A stretch of DNA of 47,148 nucleotides from an uncultured Ruminococcus sp. (GCA_937910385.1 CALEPT010000251.1:1-47148); one strand, 5' to 3'. Positions 16,216-26,015 are shown, counted from the stretch's first letter. Notes: generated from the letters alone by a model not told the origin. Numbers and translations are program-made.

Positions 16216-17874
16216 GTGATAAAAGGTTCTGTGCTGAGAGATGCTGTGATCTCAGCCGCAATTACTATAAACAACCGCAAAAGAGAGGTAGATGAGCTGA
16301 ACGTTTACCCCGTTCCCGACGGAGACACAGGAACTAATATGTCCATGACCATCGGCAACTCGGTTGCCGAGCTCAAAAGACTGAATAAAAAAGCTACCGC
16401 CTCTGAGGTAGCTTCTACAGCAGCGTCTGCTTTTCTAAGAGGCGCAAGAGGCAACTCCGGCGTTATCCTGTCGCTTATATTCCGGGGCTTTGCAAAGGGA
16501 CTTTCAGGATGTGAAGAAGCAGGCTGTGATGATTTCGCAAACGCGCTCCGCCTCGGCGTTGAAGCTGCTTATAAGGCTGTAATGAAGCCCGTGGAGGGTA
16601 CTATACTTACCGTCGTAAAGGCTGCTTCCGCAAAAGCCGACGAAATAGCTATCGATACAAACGACGAGGTAACGTTCTGGAAAGAGGTGTGCAGCGAGGC
16701 TGAACGAGTTCTCGCGCAGACTACCGAAATGCTCCCTCAGCTCAAAAAAGCAGGAGTCGTTGATGCCGGCGGTAAGGGGCTCTGCATCATTTTCCGCGCA
16801 ATGACCGATGTTTTCGCAGGCGGAAAAATAGCTGAACCTGCCGAGGCAGCAGCTGCACATGAACAATCTTCTGACTCGTTCCGTACAGCTGTCAGCGAAT
16901 ACGACGCCGATATCACCTATACCTACTGTACCGAGTTTATGCTCGAAAAAGATCCGAAATCCACCAAGGATTCTTTCATGCTCCGAGCCTATCTCGAAAC
17001 TATCGGAGACTGCGTAGTTGTTGTAGAGGACGAAAAAATAATTAAAGTACACGTACATACGGATAACCCCGGTCAGGCGCTTCAGAAGGGACTGGAATTC
17101 GGCTATTTTATCAATGACCCCAGACCCAAAATAGAAAATATGCGCATACAGCACGAAAATAAAGTCAAGGAGGCTCAGGCTGCTGAGGAGGGATATACTC
17201 CCGCAGAGCCCGAAAAAGACTTTGGATTCGTTGCGGTCGCAGCAGGTCACGGTCTCGAGGCTATGTTCAAGGATCTCGGCGCAGATGTTGTCGTAAAGGG
17301 CGGTCAGACCATGAATCCCTCTACTGATGATATTCTCAGAGCTATCCTGCAAACTCCTGCACATACGGTCTTTGTACTCCCGAACAACAAAAACATCATC
17401 ATGGCGGCTGAACAAGCAGTAAAGCTCACCGACCGCAAGGTATGTGTGCTCCAGACAAGAACTGTTCCACAGGGAATATCCGCTATGCTCGCTTTCGATG
17501 AATCTCAGGGACTTGCCGAGAACCGCATAAATATGACCAAAGCCTTCGAGAAGGTCTCTACAGGACTTATCACCTTTGCCGCAAGAGATTCCGAATTTGA
17601 GGGTCATCAGATAAAAGAGGGCGAGATACTCGCGCTCGATAACGGTAAGCTGTCCTTCACCGAAAAAGACATCAACAAAGCTACCTACAAGCTCGTCAAG
17701 AGACTTTCAAAGGGCGATGTAAGCTTTGTTACCCTTATCTACGGCGCTGACGTTACCGAGGAAAATGCCGAACAGCTCAAAGACTATATCCAGTCAAAGC
17801 TCGGCGACAAGCTCGAGGTAATGCTCGTAAACGGCGGTCAGCCGGTTTATTACTACATCATTTCTGTTGAATAA
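16216..17874 (+). CDS. fakA: DAK2/DegV-type fatty acid kinase catalytic subunit
   Basis: A 552-aa YloV/FakA protein. It phosphorylates fatty acids held by a FakB partner to give acyl-phosphates for phospholipid synthesis. The N-terminal DhaL/DAK2 domain shows the Mg-ATP loop PVPDGDTGTNM (D35, D37) and GARGNSGVI at 77-85. The middle and C-terminal parts (about 225-552) correspond to the FakB-docking region. GTG start at 16216 with GGAGGA 8 nt upstream. No fakB is present in the window. It ends with a strong terminator. Assignment rests on the family motifs and the asp23-fakA gene order. Confidence 0.9.
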   Translation: MIKGSVLRDAVISAAITINNRKREVDELNVYPVPDGDTGTNMSMTIGNSVAELKRLNKKATASEVASTAASAFLRGARGNSGVILSLIFRGFAKGLSGCEEAGCDDFANALRLGVEAAYKAVMKPVEGTILTVVKAASAKADEIAIDTNDEVTFWKEVCSEAERVLAQTTEMLPQLKKAGVVDAGGKGLCIIFRAMTDVFAGGKIAEPAEAAAAHEQSSDSFRTAVSEYDADITYTYCTEFMLEKDPKSTKDSFMLRAYLETIGDCVVVVEDEKIIKVHVHTDNPGQALQKGLEFGYFINDPRPKIENMRIQHENKVKEAQAAEEGYTPAEPEKDFGFVAVAAGHGLEAMFKDLGADVVVKGGQTMNPSTDDILRAILQTPAHTVFVLPNNKNIIMAAEQAVKLTDRKVCVLQTRTVPQGISAMLAFDESQGLAENRINMTKAFEKVSTGLITFAARDSEFEGHQIKEGEILALDNGKLSFTEKDINKATYKLVKRLSKGDVSFVTLIYGADVTEENAEQLKDYIQSKLGDKLEVMLVNGGQPVYYYIISVE

Positions 17875-17879
17875 GACAA

Positions 17880-17910
17880 GGGAGACCTCTGCGGTCTCCC
17901 TTTAGTTTTA
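17880..17910 (+). terminator. fakA terminator
   Basis: Perfect 8-bp stem GGGAGACC / GGTCTCCC, 5-nt loop, then TTTAGTTTTA, five bases after the fakA stop. Confidence 0.85.
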
Positions 17911-17955
17911 ATAAGCTTAACTGAATGTTCCGCATAATAGGTAAGGGCAGCGAAA

Positions 17956-18014
17956 GGTTCCCTTCCTATACAGGGAACAATAGCAATATCCCCGATACAG
18001 CTTGTATCGGGGAT
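17956..18014 (-). terminator. tandem terminator hairpins after rpoC
   Basis: The first hairpin (17988-18014) has a perfect 12-bp stem ATCCCCGATACA / TGTATCGGGGAT, 8 bp after the rpoC stop and followed by ATTGCTATTG. A second stem (GTTCCC / GGGAAC, about 17956-17980) is followed by CTTTCG. Together they separate the convergent rpoC and fakA transcripts. Confidence 0.75.
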
Positions 18015-18022
18015 ATTTGTCA

Positions 18023-21000
18023 TTATATCTGAGTCGGTGCAGCAGCTGCTGCTGCGTTATGCTCAATGTAGGCGTCGTTCTTAACGACCTCAACGTTGCG
18101 GTAGCACTCCATGCCCGTTCCGGCAGGGATAAGCTTACCGATGATAACGTTCTCCTTGAGTCCGAGAAGTCTGTCGCTCTTGCCTCTGATAGCAGCATCA
18201 GTAAGAGCTTTTGTGGTCTCTTGGAATGAAGCCGCTGACATGAAGCTGTCGGAGTTCGAGGAGGCCTTAGTGATACCCTGAAGCACGGGGCTCACCTGTA
18301 CGAGCTGAACGTCGTACTCGCCTGCGTCGATACGAGCCTGAAGCTCGGCATTTATTGCGTCTATCTCCTTGCTGTCCACAAGTGTTCCCGGGAGCAGATA
18401 GCTGCTGCCGGTCTCCTCGACCTTGACCTTGCGGAGCATCTGGCGCACGATTATTTCGATGTGCTTATCGTTGATATCAACACCCTGTAAGCGGTAAACC
18501 TTCTGTACCTCATTTATGATATAGTTCTGTACAGCCTGTGTACCGAGGATATTGAGGATATCTGCGGGATAGATGTTGCCCTCGGTGAGACGAGTTCCCT
18601 TTTCAATGACCTCGCCCTCCTGAACGCGGATCTTGAGATTATACGGGATAGGATAACTGTCAAGCTCCTCGTTGCTCTCGGTGGACATTATCCTGATAGT
18701 GCTTGTAGTCTTGACCTCGTCGATGTGAACACGACCTGAGACCTTTGAGAGGATAGCCGCGCCCTTGGGACGTCTGCTCTCGAAAAGCTCCTCAACACGG
18801 GGAAGACCCTGTGTAATATCCTCCGCGTCTGCGGAAGCAACGCCTCCCGTATGGAACGTTCTCATAGTGAGCTGTGTACCGGGCTCACCGATTGACTGAG
18901 CTGCGATAGTACCTACAGCCTCGCCGACTGCAACTGTATTGTTATTTGCGAGGTTAACGCCGTAGCACTTTGCACAAACGCCGATCTTTGCCTTGCACTG
19001 GAGTACCGAACGTATCTTTATCTTCTCGACACCGGCATCGATTATCTTCTTTGCATCGGCATCGTTGATGAGCTTGTTGCGTGATACGATCAACTCGCCT
19101 GCCTCATCTCTGAGGTCATCAGCAAGATATCTTCCGACAAGACGCTCTGCGAACGGCTCAACGACCTCGTTGCCGTTCTTTATCTCGAATACCTCGATAC
19201 CGTCGGTCGTGCCGCAGTCATCCTCCCGGATGATAACGTCCTGAGAAACGTCAACGAGACGACGTGTAAGATAACCAGAGTCCGCAGTACGCAGAGCCGT
19301 ATCGGCAAGGCCCTTTCTTGCGCCTCGCGAGGCGATGAAGTACTCCAAGATGTTTAGTCCTTCACGATAATTAGCTCTGATCGGGATCTCGATTACGGTA
19401 CCTGAGGTATTGGCGATAAGTCCGCGCATACCTGCAAGCTGACGTATCTGCGAGATAGAACCACGGGCGCCTGAGTCCGCCATCATCCAGATAGGATTGT
19501 AGCGGTCGAAGTTTTCCTTGAGCTTCTTAGTTACCTCGTCAGTTGTATCTGTCCAGAGTGCGATTATTTTCTTGGTTTTTTCCTGAGCCGAAATATAACC
19601 GTACTCGTACTCGTTTGTTATCTGCTCTACCTCTGCATCTGCCTGAGCGAGTATCTCCTTCTTCTGGGGAGGAATTGTCGCATCGCAAACGGCAACGGTA
19701 AGAGCGGCTCTTGTGGAATACTTATAGCCGAGTGCCTTGATACGGTCGAGCACCTCAGAGGTGGTCGTTGTACCGTGTATCTTAATGCAGCGTTCGATGA
19801 TGTCAGAGAGCTGCTTTTTTCCTACGAGGAAAGAGATCTCGAGGTCGAACTGCTTGTCGGAATTTGTTCTGTCAACATAGCCGAGGTTCTGGGGGATATT
19901 TTCATTGAAGATGAGTCTGCCGACCGTAGCGTCGATTATCTTTGACACCTTCTTGTCGCCGAGATCCTTGGTTATCTTTACCTTGATGTTGGCGTGAAGC
20001 GAAACGTCGTGCTCGTGGTAAGCCATAAGCGCCTCGTTCACATCGCGGAACACCTTGCCTTCTCCGGGCTCGCCCGGCTTATCCATTGTAAGATAGTATG
20101 AGCCGAGGACCATATCCTGAGACGGAACCGCAACAGGCTTACCGTCAGAGGGCTTGAGGAGGTTATTTGCCGCAAGCATCAGGAACCTCGCCTCTGCCTG
20201 AGCCTCAGCCGAAAGAGGAAGATGTACAGCCATCTGGTCGCCGTCGAAGTCAGCATTGAACGCCGAGCATACGAGGGGGTGGAGCTTGATGGCCCTGCCC
20301 TCAACGAGTATAGGCTCGAACGCCTGAATGCCCAGACGATGAAGCGTAGGAGCTCGGTTGAGCATTACGGGGTGATCCTTGATAACGTCCTCGAGAGCGT
20401 CCCAAACCTTGTTGTCGGCTCTGTCGATCAGCTTTCTTGCACTCTTTATATTGGCGATAGCCTTCTTGTCAACAAGTCTCTTCAGAACAAAGGGCTTGAA
20501 CAGCTCAAGAGCCATTTCCTTCGGCAGACCGCACTGGTACATTTTAAGCTCAGGTCCTACTACGATAACCGAACGTCCCGAGTAGTCAACACGCTTACCG
20601 AGAAGGTTCTGACGGAAGCGTCCCTGCTTACCCTTGAGCATATCTGAGAGCGATTTCAGCGCGCGGTTGCTCGGACCGGTAACAGGTCTGCCGTGTCTGC
20701 CGTTGTCGATGAGCGCGTCAACGGCTTCCTGAAGCATTCTTTTCTCGTTTCTGACGATGATATCGGGAGCGTCGAGCTCGAGCATTCTCTTGAGACGGTT
20801 GTTTCTGTTGATAACTCTTCTGTAGAGATCGTTGAGGTCGCTTGTTGCATAGCGTCCGCCGTCAAGCATTATCATAGGACGAAGATCGGGCGGTATTACC
20901 GGAACTACATCGAGCACCATCCACTCAGGCTTATTGCCTGAGATACGGAATGCCTCGATTATCTGGAGCCTTTTCAGGAGCTTGACCTTCTTCTGACCGG

Positions 21001-21751
21001 CAGGAAGTCCCACGAGCTCAGCTTTGAGATCGTCGGCAACTATCTCGATGTTGTTGCGCCAGTCGATGTCCGCAAGTTCTGCGAACTTGGCACATTCCTC
21101 GCACTCACACTCAGTCGGCTTGTTATAACATGAAACACGCTGACCGTCAAGTGATACCTTTCCCATTTCAACAAGGCGTGTCTTATGTGTATCATATCTT
21201 TCGGGGTCATACTCGTTGAGGAGCTTCTTTATAGCCTCTGCGCCCATTTCTGCCTTAAAGTCGTCGCCATACTTTTCAAGGTAGGAAAGGTATTCCTTCT
21301 CAGAAAGGAGCTGCTTTTTAAGAAGCTCTGTATTGCCGGGATCTGTTACTATATACTTTGTGAAGTAAAGCACTTCCTCGAGCCTCTTCTGAGAGATCTC
21401 GAGCACCTGTCCGATACGTGAGGGAGTTCCCTTGAAGTACCAGATATGCGAAACGGGGGCTGCAAGCTCGATATGACCCATTCTTTCGCGCCTTACGCGC
21501 GCTCTTGTCACCTCAACACCGCAGCGGTCGCAGACCTTGCCCTTGAAGCGTATCTTCTTGAACTTTCCGCAGTGACACTCCCAGTCCTTAGTGGGTCCGA
21601 ATATCCTTTCGCAGAAAAGACCGTCCCTCTCGGGCTTCTGAGTTCTGTAATTTATAGTTTCAGGTCTTTCAACAACGCCGTATGACCAGCTTCTTATCTG
21701 CTCAGGCGAGGCAAGGCCTATTTTTATTGATTCAAAAGTTGTAAATTCCAA
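18023..21751 (-). CDS. rpoC: DNA-directed RNA polymerase subunit beta'
   Basis: Beta' of 1242 aa, the catalytic Mg-binding subunit. The N-terminal zinc site is C59, C61, C74 and C77. The active site NADFDGDQM is at 499-507 with aspartates 501, 503 and 505. The second zinc site includes REDDCG and CKAKIGVCAKC in the C-terminal third. Length is slightly above that of Bacillus. An extra Cys cluster (C208, C215, C217, C220) lies in a short stretch after the zipper region. The start is a TTG at 21751 with AGGAGG at 7 nt, and that SD lies in a hairpin loop. It follows rpoB by 76 bp on the same transcript. Confidence 0.98.
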   Translation of the reverse strand: MEFTTFESIKIGLASPEQIRSWSYGVVERPETINYRTQKPERDGLFCERIFGPTKDWECHCGKFKKIRFKGKVCDRCGVEVTRARVRRERMGHIELAAPVSHIWYFKGTPSRIGQVLEISQKRLEEVLYFTKYIVTDPGNTELLKKQLLSEKEYLSYLEKYGDDFKAEMGAEAIKKLLNEYDPERYDTHKTRLVEMGKVSLDGQRVSCYNKPTECECEECAKFAELADIDWRNNIEIVADDLKAELVGLPAGQKKVKLLKRLQIIEAFRISGNKPEWMVLDVVPVIPPDLRPMIMLDGGRYATSDLNDLYRRVINRNNRLKRMLELDAPDIIVRNEKRMLQEAVDALIDNGRHGRPVTGPSNRALKSLSDMLKGKQGRFRQNLLGKRVDYSGRSVIVVGPELKMYQCGLPKEMALELFKPFVLKRLVDKKAIANIKSARKLIDRADNKVWDALEDVIKDHPVMLNRAPTLHRLGIQAFEPILVEGRAIKLHPLVCSAFNADFDGDQMAVHLPLSAEAQAEARFLMLAANNLLKPSDGKPVAVPSQDMVLGSYYLTMDKPGEPGEGKVFRDVNEALMAYHEHDVSLHANIKVKITKDLGDKKVSKIIDATVGRLIFNENIPQNLGYVDRTNSDKQFDLEISFLVGKKQLSDIIERCIKIHGTTTTSEVLDRIKALGYKYSTRAALTVAVCDATIPPQKKEILAQADAEVEQITNEYEYGYISAQEKTKKIIALWTDTTDEVTKKLKENFDRYNPIWMMADSGARGSISQIRQLAGMRGLIANTSGTVIEIPIRANYREGLNILEYFIASRGARKGLADTALRTADSGYLTRRLVDVSQDVIIREDDCGTTDGIEVFEIKNGNEVVEPFAERLVGRYLADDLRDEAGELIVSRNKLINDADAKKIIDAGVEKIKIRSVLQCKAKIGVCAKCYGVNLANNNTVAVGEAVGTIAAQSIGEPGTQLTMRTFHTGGVASADAEDITQGLPRVEELFESRRPKGAAILSKVSGRVHIDEVKTTSTIRIMSTESNEELDSYPIPYNLKIRVQEGEVIEKGTRLTEGNIYPADILNILGTQAVQNYIINEVQKVYRLQGVDINDKHIEIIVRQMLRKVKVEETGSSYLLPGTLVDSKEIDAINAELQARIDAGEYDVQLVQVSPVLQGITKASSNSDSFMSAASFQETTKALTDAAIRGKSDRLLGLKENVIIGKLIPAGTGMECYRNVEVVKNDAYIEHNAAAAAAPTQI

Positions 21752-21771
21752 ATTGCTACCTCCTGCAATTT
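21750..21771 (-). promoter_or_regulatory. hairpin presenting the rpoC Shine-Dalgarno in its loop
   Basis: On the minus strand, arms AAATTGC and GCAATTT (7 bp, perfect) enclose the 8-nt loop AGGAGGTA, the rpoC SD. The 3' arm includes the first two bases of the TTG start. The structure would expose the SD but tie up the start codon. A further inverted repeat (TAATGCGT / ACGCATTA) precedes it in the rpoB-rpoC gap. Confidence 0.6.
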
Positions 21772-21827
21772 AATGCGTAATGCGTAATTATCAATGATCA
21801 CGCATTATACTATCATAATCACGGATA

Positions 21828-24800
21828 TTATTCGTCGTCGGATTCGTCACCGAGGTCAAAACTGTCAAAAAGCTCATCGCTGTCATCGTCGCCGTCGAGA
21901 CCAAGCTCGTCGTCAAATGAGAATTCCTCTTCGCCGTCTGCAAGTCCGAGGTCGTCGTCATCGTCGCCGTCGAGCGAGAAGCCTGCGTCCTCGATATCGC
22001 CGTCGGAATAGCTTGTTGTATCGGAGGTATCCTCATCGTCGAAGGAATCCTGAGAGATAATGCGGTCGTCCTCGTCAAAGTTCTGCTTGAGGTCTATCTC
22101 GTTCTGATTGATGTCAAGAACACGAACGTCAAGACAGAGCGACTGCATTTCCTTGATGAGTACCTTGAAGGATTCGGGAATACCCGGAGTAGGAACGTTC
22201 TGACCCTTGACGATAGCCTCGTAGGTGTTGACTCTTCCGATAGTATCGTCCGACTTGACAGTGAGTATCTCCTGAAGAGTGTATGCAGCACCGTATGCCT
22301 CGAGAGCCCATACCTCCATTTCTCCGAAACGCTGTCCGCCGAACTGAGCCTTACCGCCGAGCGGCTGCTGAGTAACGAGAGCGTAAGGACCAACGGAACG
22401 TGCATGGATCTTATCATCAACGAGGTGGTGGAGCTTGAGGTAATACATATAGCCCACCGTTACGCGGTTGTCGAACTTTTCGCCAGTGCGTCCGTCGTAG
22501 AGTGTGAACTTTCCGTCCTCGTTCATTTCGAGCGCAGCAGGGTTGATGACCTTATCCATAGCGCCGAGCTCGAACATATCGTTGCGGTGCTCCTTGTTCT
22601 TTTCGTTTGCCTCGCGGAAGCACTCGCGGATATCGTCCTCGTGTGCGCCGTCAAAAACAGGAGTCATGATGTGCCAGCCGAGAGCCTTGCACGCCATACC
22701 GAGGTGAACCTCGAGCACCTGTCCGATATTCATTCGCGAAGGTACGCCGAGGGGGTTGAGCACGATGTCGAGCGGAGTTCCGTCAGGCAGGAACGGCATA
22801 TCCTCCTCCGGGAGAATACGCGAAACAACGCCCTTGTTTCCGTGACGGCCCGCCATTTTATCACCGACCGTTATCTTACGCTTCTGAGCAATGTAGCAGA
22901 TAACGCGCATATTTACGCCTGCCGAGAGCTCGTCGCAGTTTTCTCTTGTGAACACTTTTACGTCAACGATAACGCCCGATTCGCCGTGAGGAACCTTGAG
23001 GGAGTTATCGCGGACTTCTCTTGCCTTTTCGCCGAAGATAGCGCGGAGCAGTCTCTCCTCTGCGGTAAGCTCGGTCTCGCCCTTGGGCGTTACCTTACCT
23101 ACGAGGATATCGCCGGAGTTTACCTCAGAGCCTATCCTGATGATACCATTCTCGTCGAGGTTTGCAAGAGCATCGTCACCCACGTTGGGGATATCTCTTG
23201 TTATCTCCTCGGGTCCGAGCTTTGTATCGCGGCATTCTATTTCATATTCTTCGATGTGTACAGAGGTGAATACATCCTCGCGCACGAGACGCTCATTGAG
23301 AAGAACAGCGTCCTCGTAGTTGTAGCCCTCCCATGTCATGAAGCCGATGAGAGCGTTCTTTCCGAGGGATATCTCGCCGTCTGCGGTCGCAGGACCGTCC
23401 GCGAGCACCTGTCCCTTCTTTACCTCCTCACCAACAGCAACTATCGGGCGCTGGTTCACACAAGTGCCCTGGTTCGAGCGCTTGAACTTTATCATCTCGT
23501 ACTTGTGCTCGATACCGTCTGTATCGTTGAGGACTATCTTGTCTGCGTCAACGTAGGTGATAGTTCCGTCGTAGTCGGAGACTATGCATACGCCCGAGTC
23601 AACAGCAGCCTTGTACTCCATACCTGTGCCGACGAACGGGCGCTCGGTCTTGAGGAGCGGTACTGCCTGACGCTGCATGTTCGAGCCCATGAGAGCACGG
23701 TTAGCGTCGTCGTTTTCGAGGAACGGGATCATGGAGGTCGCTACGGAAACTACCATTTTAGGCGAAACGTCCATGTAATCGACCTTTTCGCGCTCGCATT
23801 CGAGGATAAGGTCGCGGTGACGCGCATTTACTCTCGGGCGGGCAAGCTTGCCGTCCTCTGTGAGAGGTTCGTTAGCCTGAGCAACAACGTAGTTATCTTC
23901 AACGTCGGCGGTCATGTAGACTACCTCGTTTGTAACAACTCCTGTCGCCTTATCCACTTTACGGTAAGGAGCTTCGATAAAGCCGTATTCGTTTATCCTT
24001 GCGAATGTAGCAAGGTAGGAGATAAGTCCGATGTTAGGACCTTCAGGGGTCTCGATAGGACACATTCTGCCGTAGTGGCTGTAGTGAACGTCACGCACCT
24101 CGAATCCTGCACGGTCACGTGAAAGACCTCCGGGACCGAGAGCGGAAAGACGTCTCTTATGCGTGAGCTCGGCGAGGGGGTTGTTCTGATCCATGAACTG
24201 CGACAGAGGTGAGGAGCAGAAGAACTCCTTCATAGCCGAGGATATAGGTCTTATGTTGATAAGAGTCTGAGGAGTGAGAGTGTTCACGTCCTGAGTCTGG
24301 ATATTCATTCTCTCGCGGATACCGCGCTCCATACGCGCATATCCGATACGGAACTGGTTCTGGAGGAGCTCACCTACGGAGCGTATACGTCTGTTGCCGA
24401 GGTGATCGATATCGTCAACCGTGCCGACGCCTTCACAGAGATTGATGAAGTAACTTACTGTAGCAAAGATATCGTCAACAATGATGTGCTTCGGCACGAG
24501 CTCGTCGGCACGTTTCTTTACGTTCTCCTCGAGCTCGTCTGCGTCGGCAGAGGTCTCAAGTATCTCACGGAGCACCTTGAACGATACCTTTTCGTTGATA
24601 CCATACTTCTCAGCGTCGAAATCAACGTAGCCCTTGATGTCTACCATGCAGTTGCCGATGATCTTTGCAGTTCTCTCGACCATGCGGATAGAAGTCTCGC
24701 CGCGCTCGTCGGTGTAATATTCCTTCGCCTCTACGTTTACGAAAGCGAACTCAACGCCTGCCTGTTCGATCTCGCAAGCCTTGTCATAGGTGATAGTCTC

Positions 24801-25727
24801 ACCCTCGTCAGCCATTATCTCGCCGGTAAGCGGAGCTACAACGGGCTGTGCGAGAACGTGTCCTGCAAGACGTGAGGCAAGTCCGAGCTTCTTATTATAC
24901 TTGTATCTTCCGAAGCGGCACAGATCATATCTCTTTGCGTCGAAGAAGAGGTTGTTGAGGTGTGTGACTGCACTCTCGACCGTAGGAGGCTCGCCGGGGC
25001 GGAGCTTCTTGTAAACGTCGATAAGAGCTTCCTCACGGTTCTTGGTCTGATCCTTCTGGAGGATAGTCTGCTTGAGGCGCTCATCCTCGCCGAACATTTC
25101 ATATATATCCTCGTCAGAGCTTATACCGAGAGCTCTGATGAAGGTCGTTATCGGTATTTTTCTGTTCTTGTCGATACGGACGTAAACGATATCGTTTGAG
25201 TCCATCTCATATTCGAGCCATGCACCGCGGTTAGGGATAACAGTGGTGCTGAAAAGATCCTTACCTGTCTTATCCTTTTCAAAGGCATAGTAAACGCCGG
25301 GCGAACGAACGAGCTGAGAAACGATAACACGCTCAGCACCGTTGATAACAAAGGTTCCGCTGTCGGTCATGAGCGGAAAATCGCCCATGTATATCTCGCT
25401 TTCGCTTACCGCACCTGTTTCCTTGTTGCAGAGAGTAGCCGTAGCCCTCATAGCCACCTGATAAGTAGCGCCGCGTGACTTACATTCTGCGAGTGTGTAC
25501 TTGGGAGTGTCGTCGAAACGATAATCCTTGAAATTGAGCACAAGATTGCCGTTGTAATCAGTAATGGCGGTCATATCGCGGAATACCTCGCGAAGTCCGT
25601 CCTCCCTGAACCACTGATACGAGTTTTTCTGTACCTCGATGAGATTAGGCATTTCAAGGGGCTCGGTAATTTTACCGAAGCTCATTCTGACGTTTTTTCC
25701 CAACTGCTTAGGTGTTACATTCACCAT
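21828..25727 (-). CDS. rpoB: DNA-directed RNA polymerase subunit beta
   Basis: Beta subunit of 1299 aa. The rifampicin pocket is intact (SQFMDQNNPLAELTHKRRLS, 509-528), with D513, H523 and S528 in place of the E. coli residues D516, H526 and S531, so the wild-type sensitive residues are present. The C-terminal part carries the usual GDKMAGRHGNKG segment and the beta clamp-joining region. The protein then continues for about 82 residues (1218-1299) of Asp/Glu/Ser-rich tail, ending DLGDESDDE, absent from Bacillus RpoB (about 1190 aa). ATG at 25727 with GGAGG at 8 nt. rplJ-rplL do not precede it; the gene has its own promoter facing cca. Confidence 0.98.
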   Translation of the reverse strand: MVNVTPKQLGKNVRMSFGKITEPLEMPNLIEVQKNSYQWFREDGLREVFRDMTAITDYNGNLVLNFKDYRFDDTPKYTLAECKSRGATYQVAMRATATLCNKETGAVSESEIYMGDFPLMTDSGTFVINGAERVIVSQLVRSPGVYYAFEKDKTGKDLFSTTVIPNRGAWLEYEMDSNDIVYVRIDKNRKIPITTFIRALGISSDEDIYEMFGEDERLKQTILQKDQTKNREEALIDVYKKLRPGEPPTVESAVTHLNNLFFDAKRYDLCRFGRYKYNKKLGLASRLAGHVLAQPVVAPLTGEIMADEGETITYDKACEIEQAGVEFAFVNVEAKEYYTDERGETSIRMVERTAKIIGNCMVDIKGYVDFDAEKYGINEKVSFKVLREILETSADADELEENVKKRADELVPKHIIVDDIFATVSYFINLCEGVGTVDDIDHLGNRRIRSVGELLQNQFRIGYARMERGIRERMNIQTQDVNTLTPQTLINIRPISSAMKEFFCSSPLSQFMDQNNPLAELTHKRRLSALGPGGLSRDRAGFEVRDVHYSHYGRMCPIETPEGPNIGLISYLATFARINEYGFIEAPYRKVDKATGVVTNEVVYMTADVEDNYVVAQANEPLTEDGKLARPRVNARHRDLILECEREKVDYMDVSPKMVVSVATSMIPFLENDDANRALMGSNMQRQAVPLLKTERPFVGTGMEYKAAVDSGVCIVSDYDGTITYVDADKIVLNDTDGIEHKYEMIKFKRSNQGTCVNQRPIVAVGEEVKKGQVLADGPATADGEISLGKNALIGFMTWEGYNYEDAVLLNERLVREDVFTSVHIEEYEIECRDTKLGPEEITRDIPNVGDDALANLDENGIIRIGSEVNSGDILVGKVTPKGETELTAEERLLRAIFGEKAREVRDNSLKVPHGESGVIVDVKVFTRENCDELSAGVNMRVICYIAQKRKITVGDKMAGRHGNKGVVSRILPEEDMPFLPDGTPLDIVLNPLGVPSRMNIGQVLEVHLGMACKALGWHIMTPVFDGAHEDDIRECFREANEKNKEHRNDMFELGAMDKVINPAALEMNEDGKFTLYDGRTGEKFDNRVTVGYMYYLKLHHLVDDKIHARSVGPYALVTQQPLGGKAQFGGQRFGEMEVWALEAYGAAYTLQEILTVKSDDTIGRVNTYEAIVKGQNVPTPGIPESFKVLIKEMQSLCLDVRVLDINQNEIDLKQNFDEDDRIISQDSFDDEDTSDTTSYSDGDIEDAGFSLDGDDDDDLGLADGEEEFSFDDELGLDGDDDSDELFDSFDLGDESDDE

Positions 25728-25751
25728 AGGCGGAACCTCCTTATTTTTGCA

Positions 25752-25780
25752 CGTCTCCGTTCATTAACGCTGCGGAGACG
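25752..25780 (-). promoter_or_regulatory. stem-loop in the rpoB leader
   Basis: Perfect 8-bp stem CGTCTCCG / CGGAGACG with a 13-nt loop, ending 14 nt before the rpoB ribosome binding site. No T-run follows on the minus strand, so it is a leader structure rather than a terminator. Confidence 0.45.
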
Positions 25781-25825
25781 GGATTAGCTTGTGATTACAA
25801 TACAGAAACTTTTTGCGGAAAACTA

Positions 25826-25854
25826 TTGACAAGCGCGCTGTAGTATGCTATAAT
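25826..25854 (+). promoter_or_regulatory. promoter of cca-pflA
   Basis: TTGACA (25826-25831), 17-bp spacer, TATAAT (25849-25854), reading toward cca. It lies inside the transcribed leader of rpoB. Confidence 0.8.
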
Positions 25855-25898
25855 ATCTTGCAGAATAGCGATACTTTTCCATATTGATACATTATACT

Positions 25899-25927
25899 AT
25901 TATAGTACGATCCGCGGTCGGTGTCAA
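25899..25927 (-). promoter_or_regulatory. promoter of rpoBC
   Basis: On the minus strand TTGACA (25922-25927), 17-bp spacer, TATAAT (25899-25904). Predicted start near 25892, giving a leader of about 165 nt that runs through the cca promoter. Confidence 0.85.
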
Positions 25928-26015
25928 GTGGTTTTGGAAAGATTTATCAAAAGCGCCGGATTTTAAATAAAATGCCGGTGTTTTTTTGTTCGCTTTGCGA
26001 GAGGACGTGTGAAGA

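Noticed and set aside
16504..17607. 367-codon open frame on the minus strand
   Set aside because: Antisense shadow of fakA with no RBS and a Ser/Cys-rich, non-protein-like composition.
22404..24122. 572-codon open frame on the plus strand
   Set aside because: It is the antisense shadow of rpoB: lies wholly inside the coding region, has no RBS, and its composition (Leu/Val/His-rich) is that of reverse-complemented codons.
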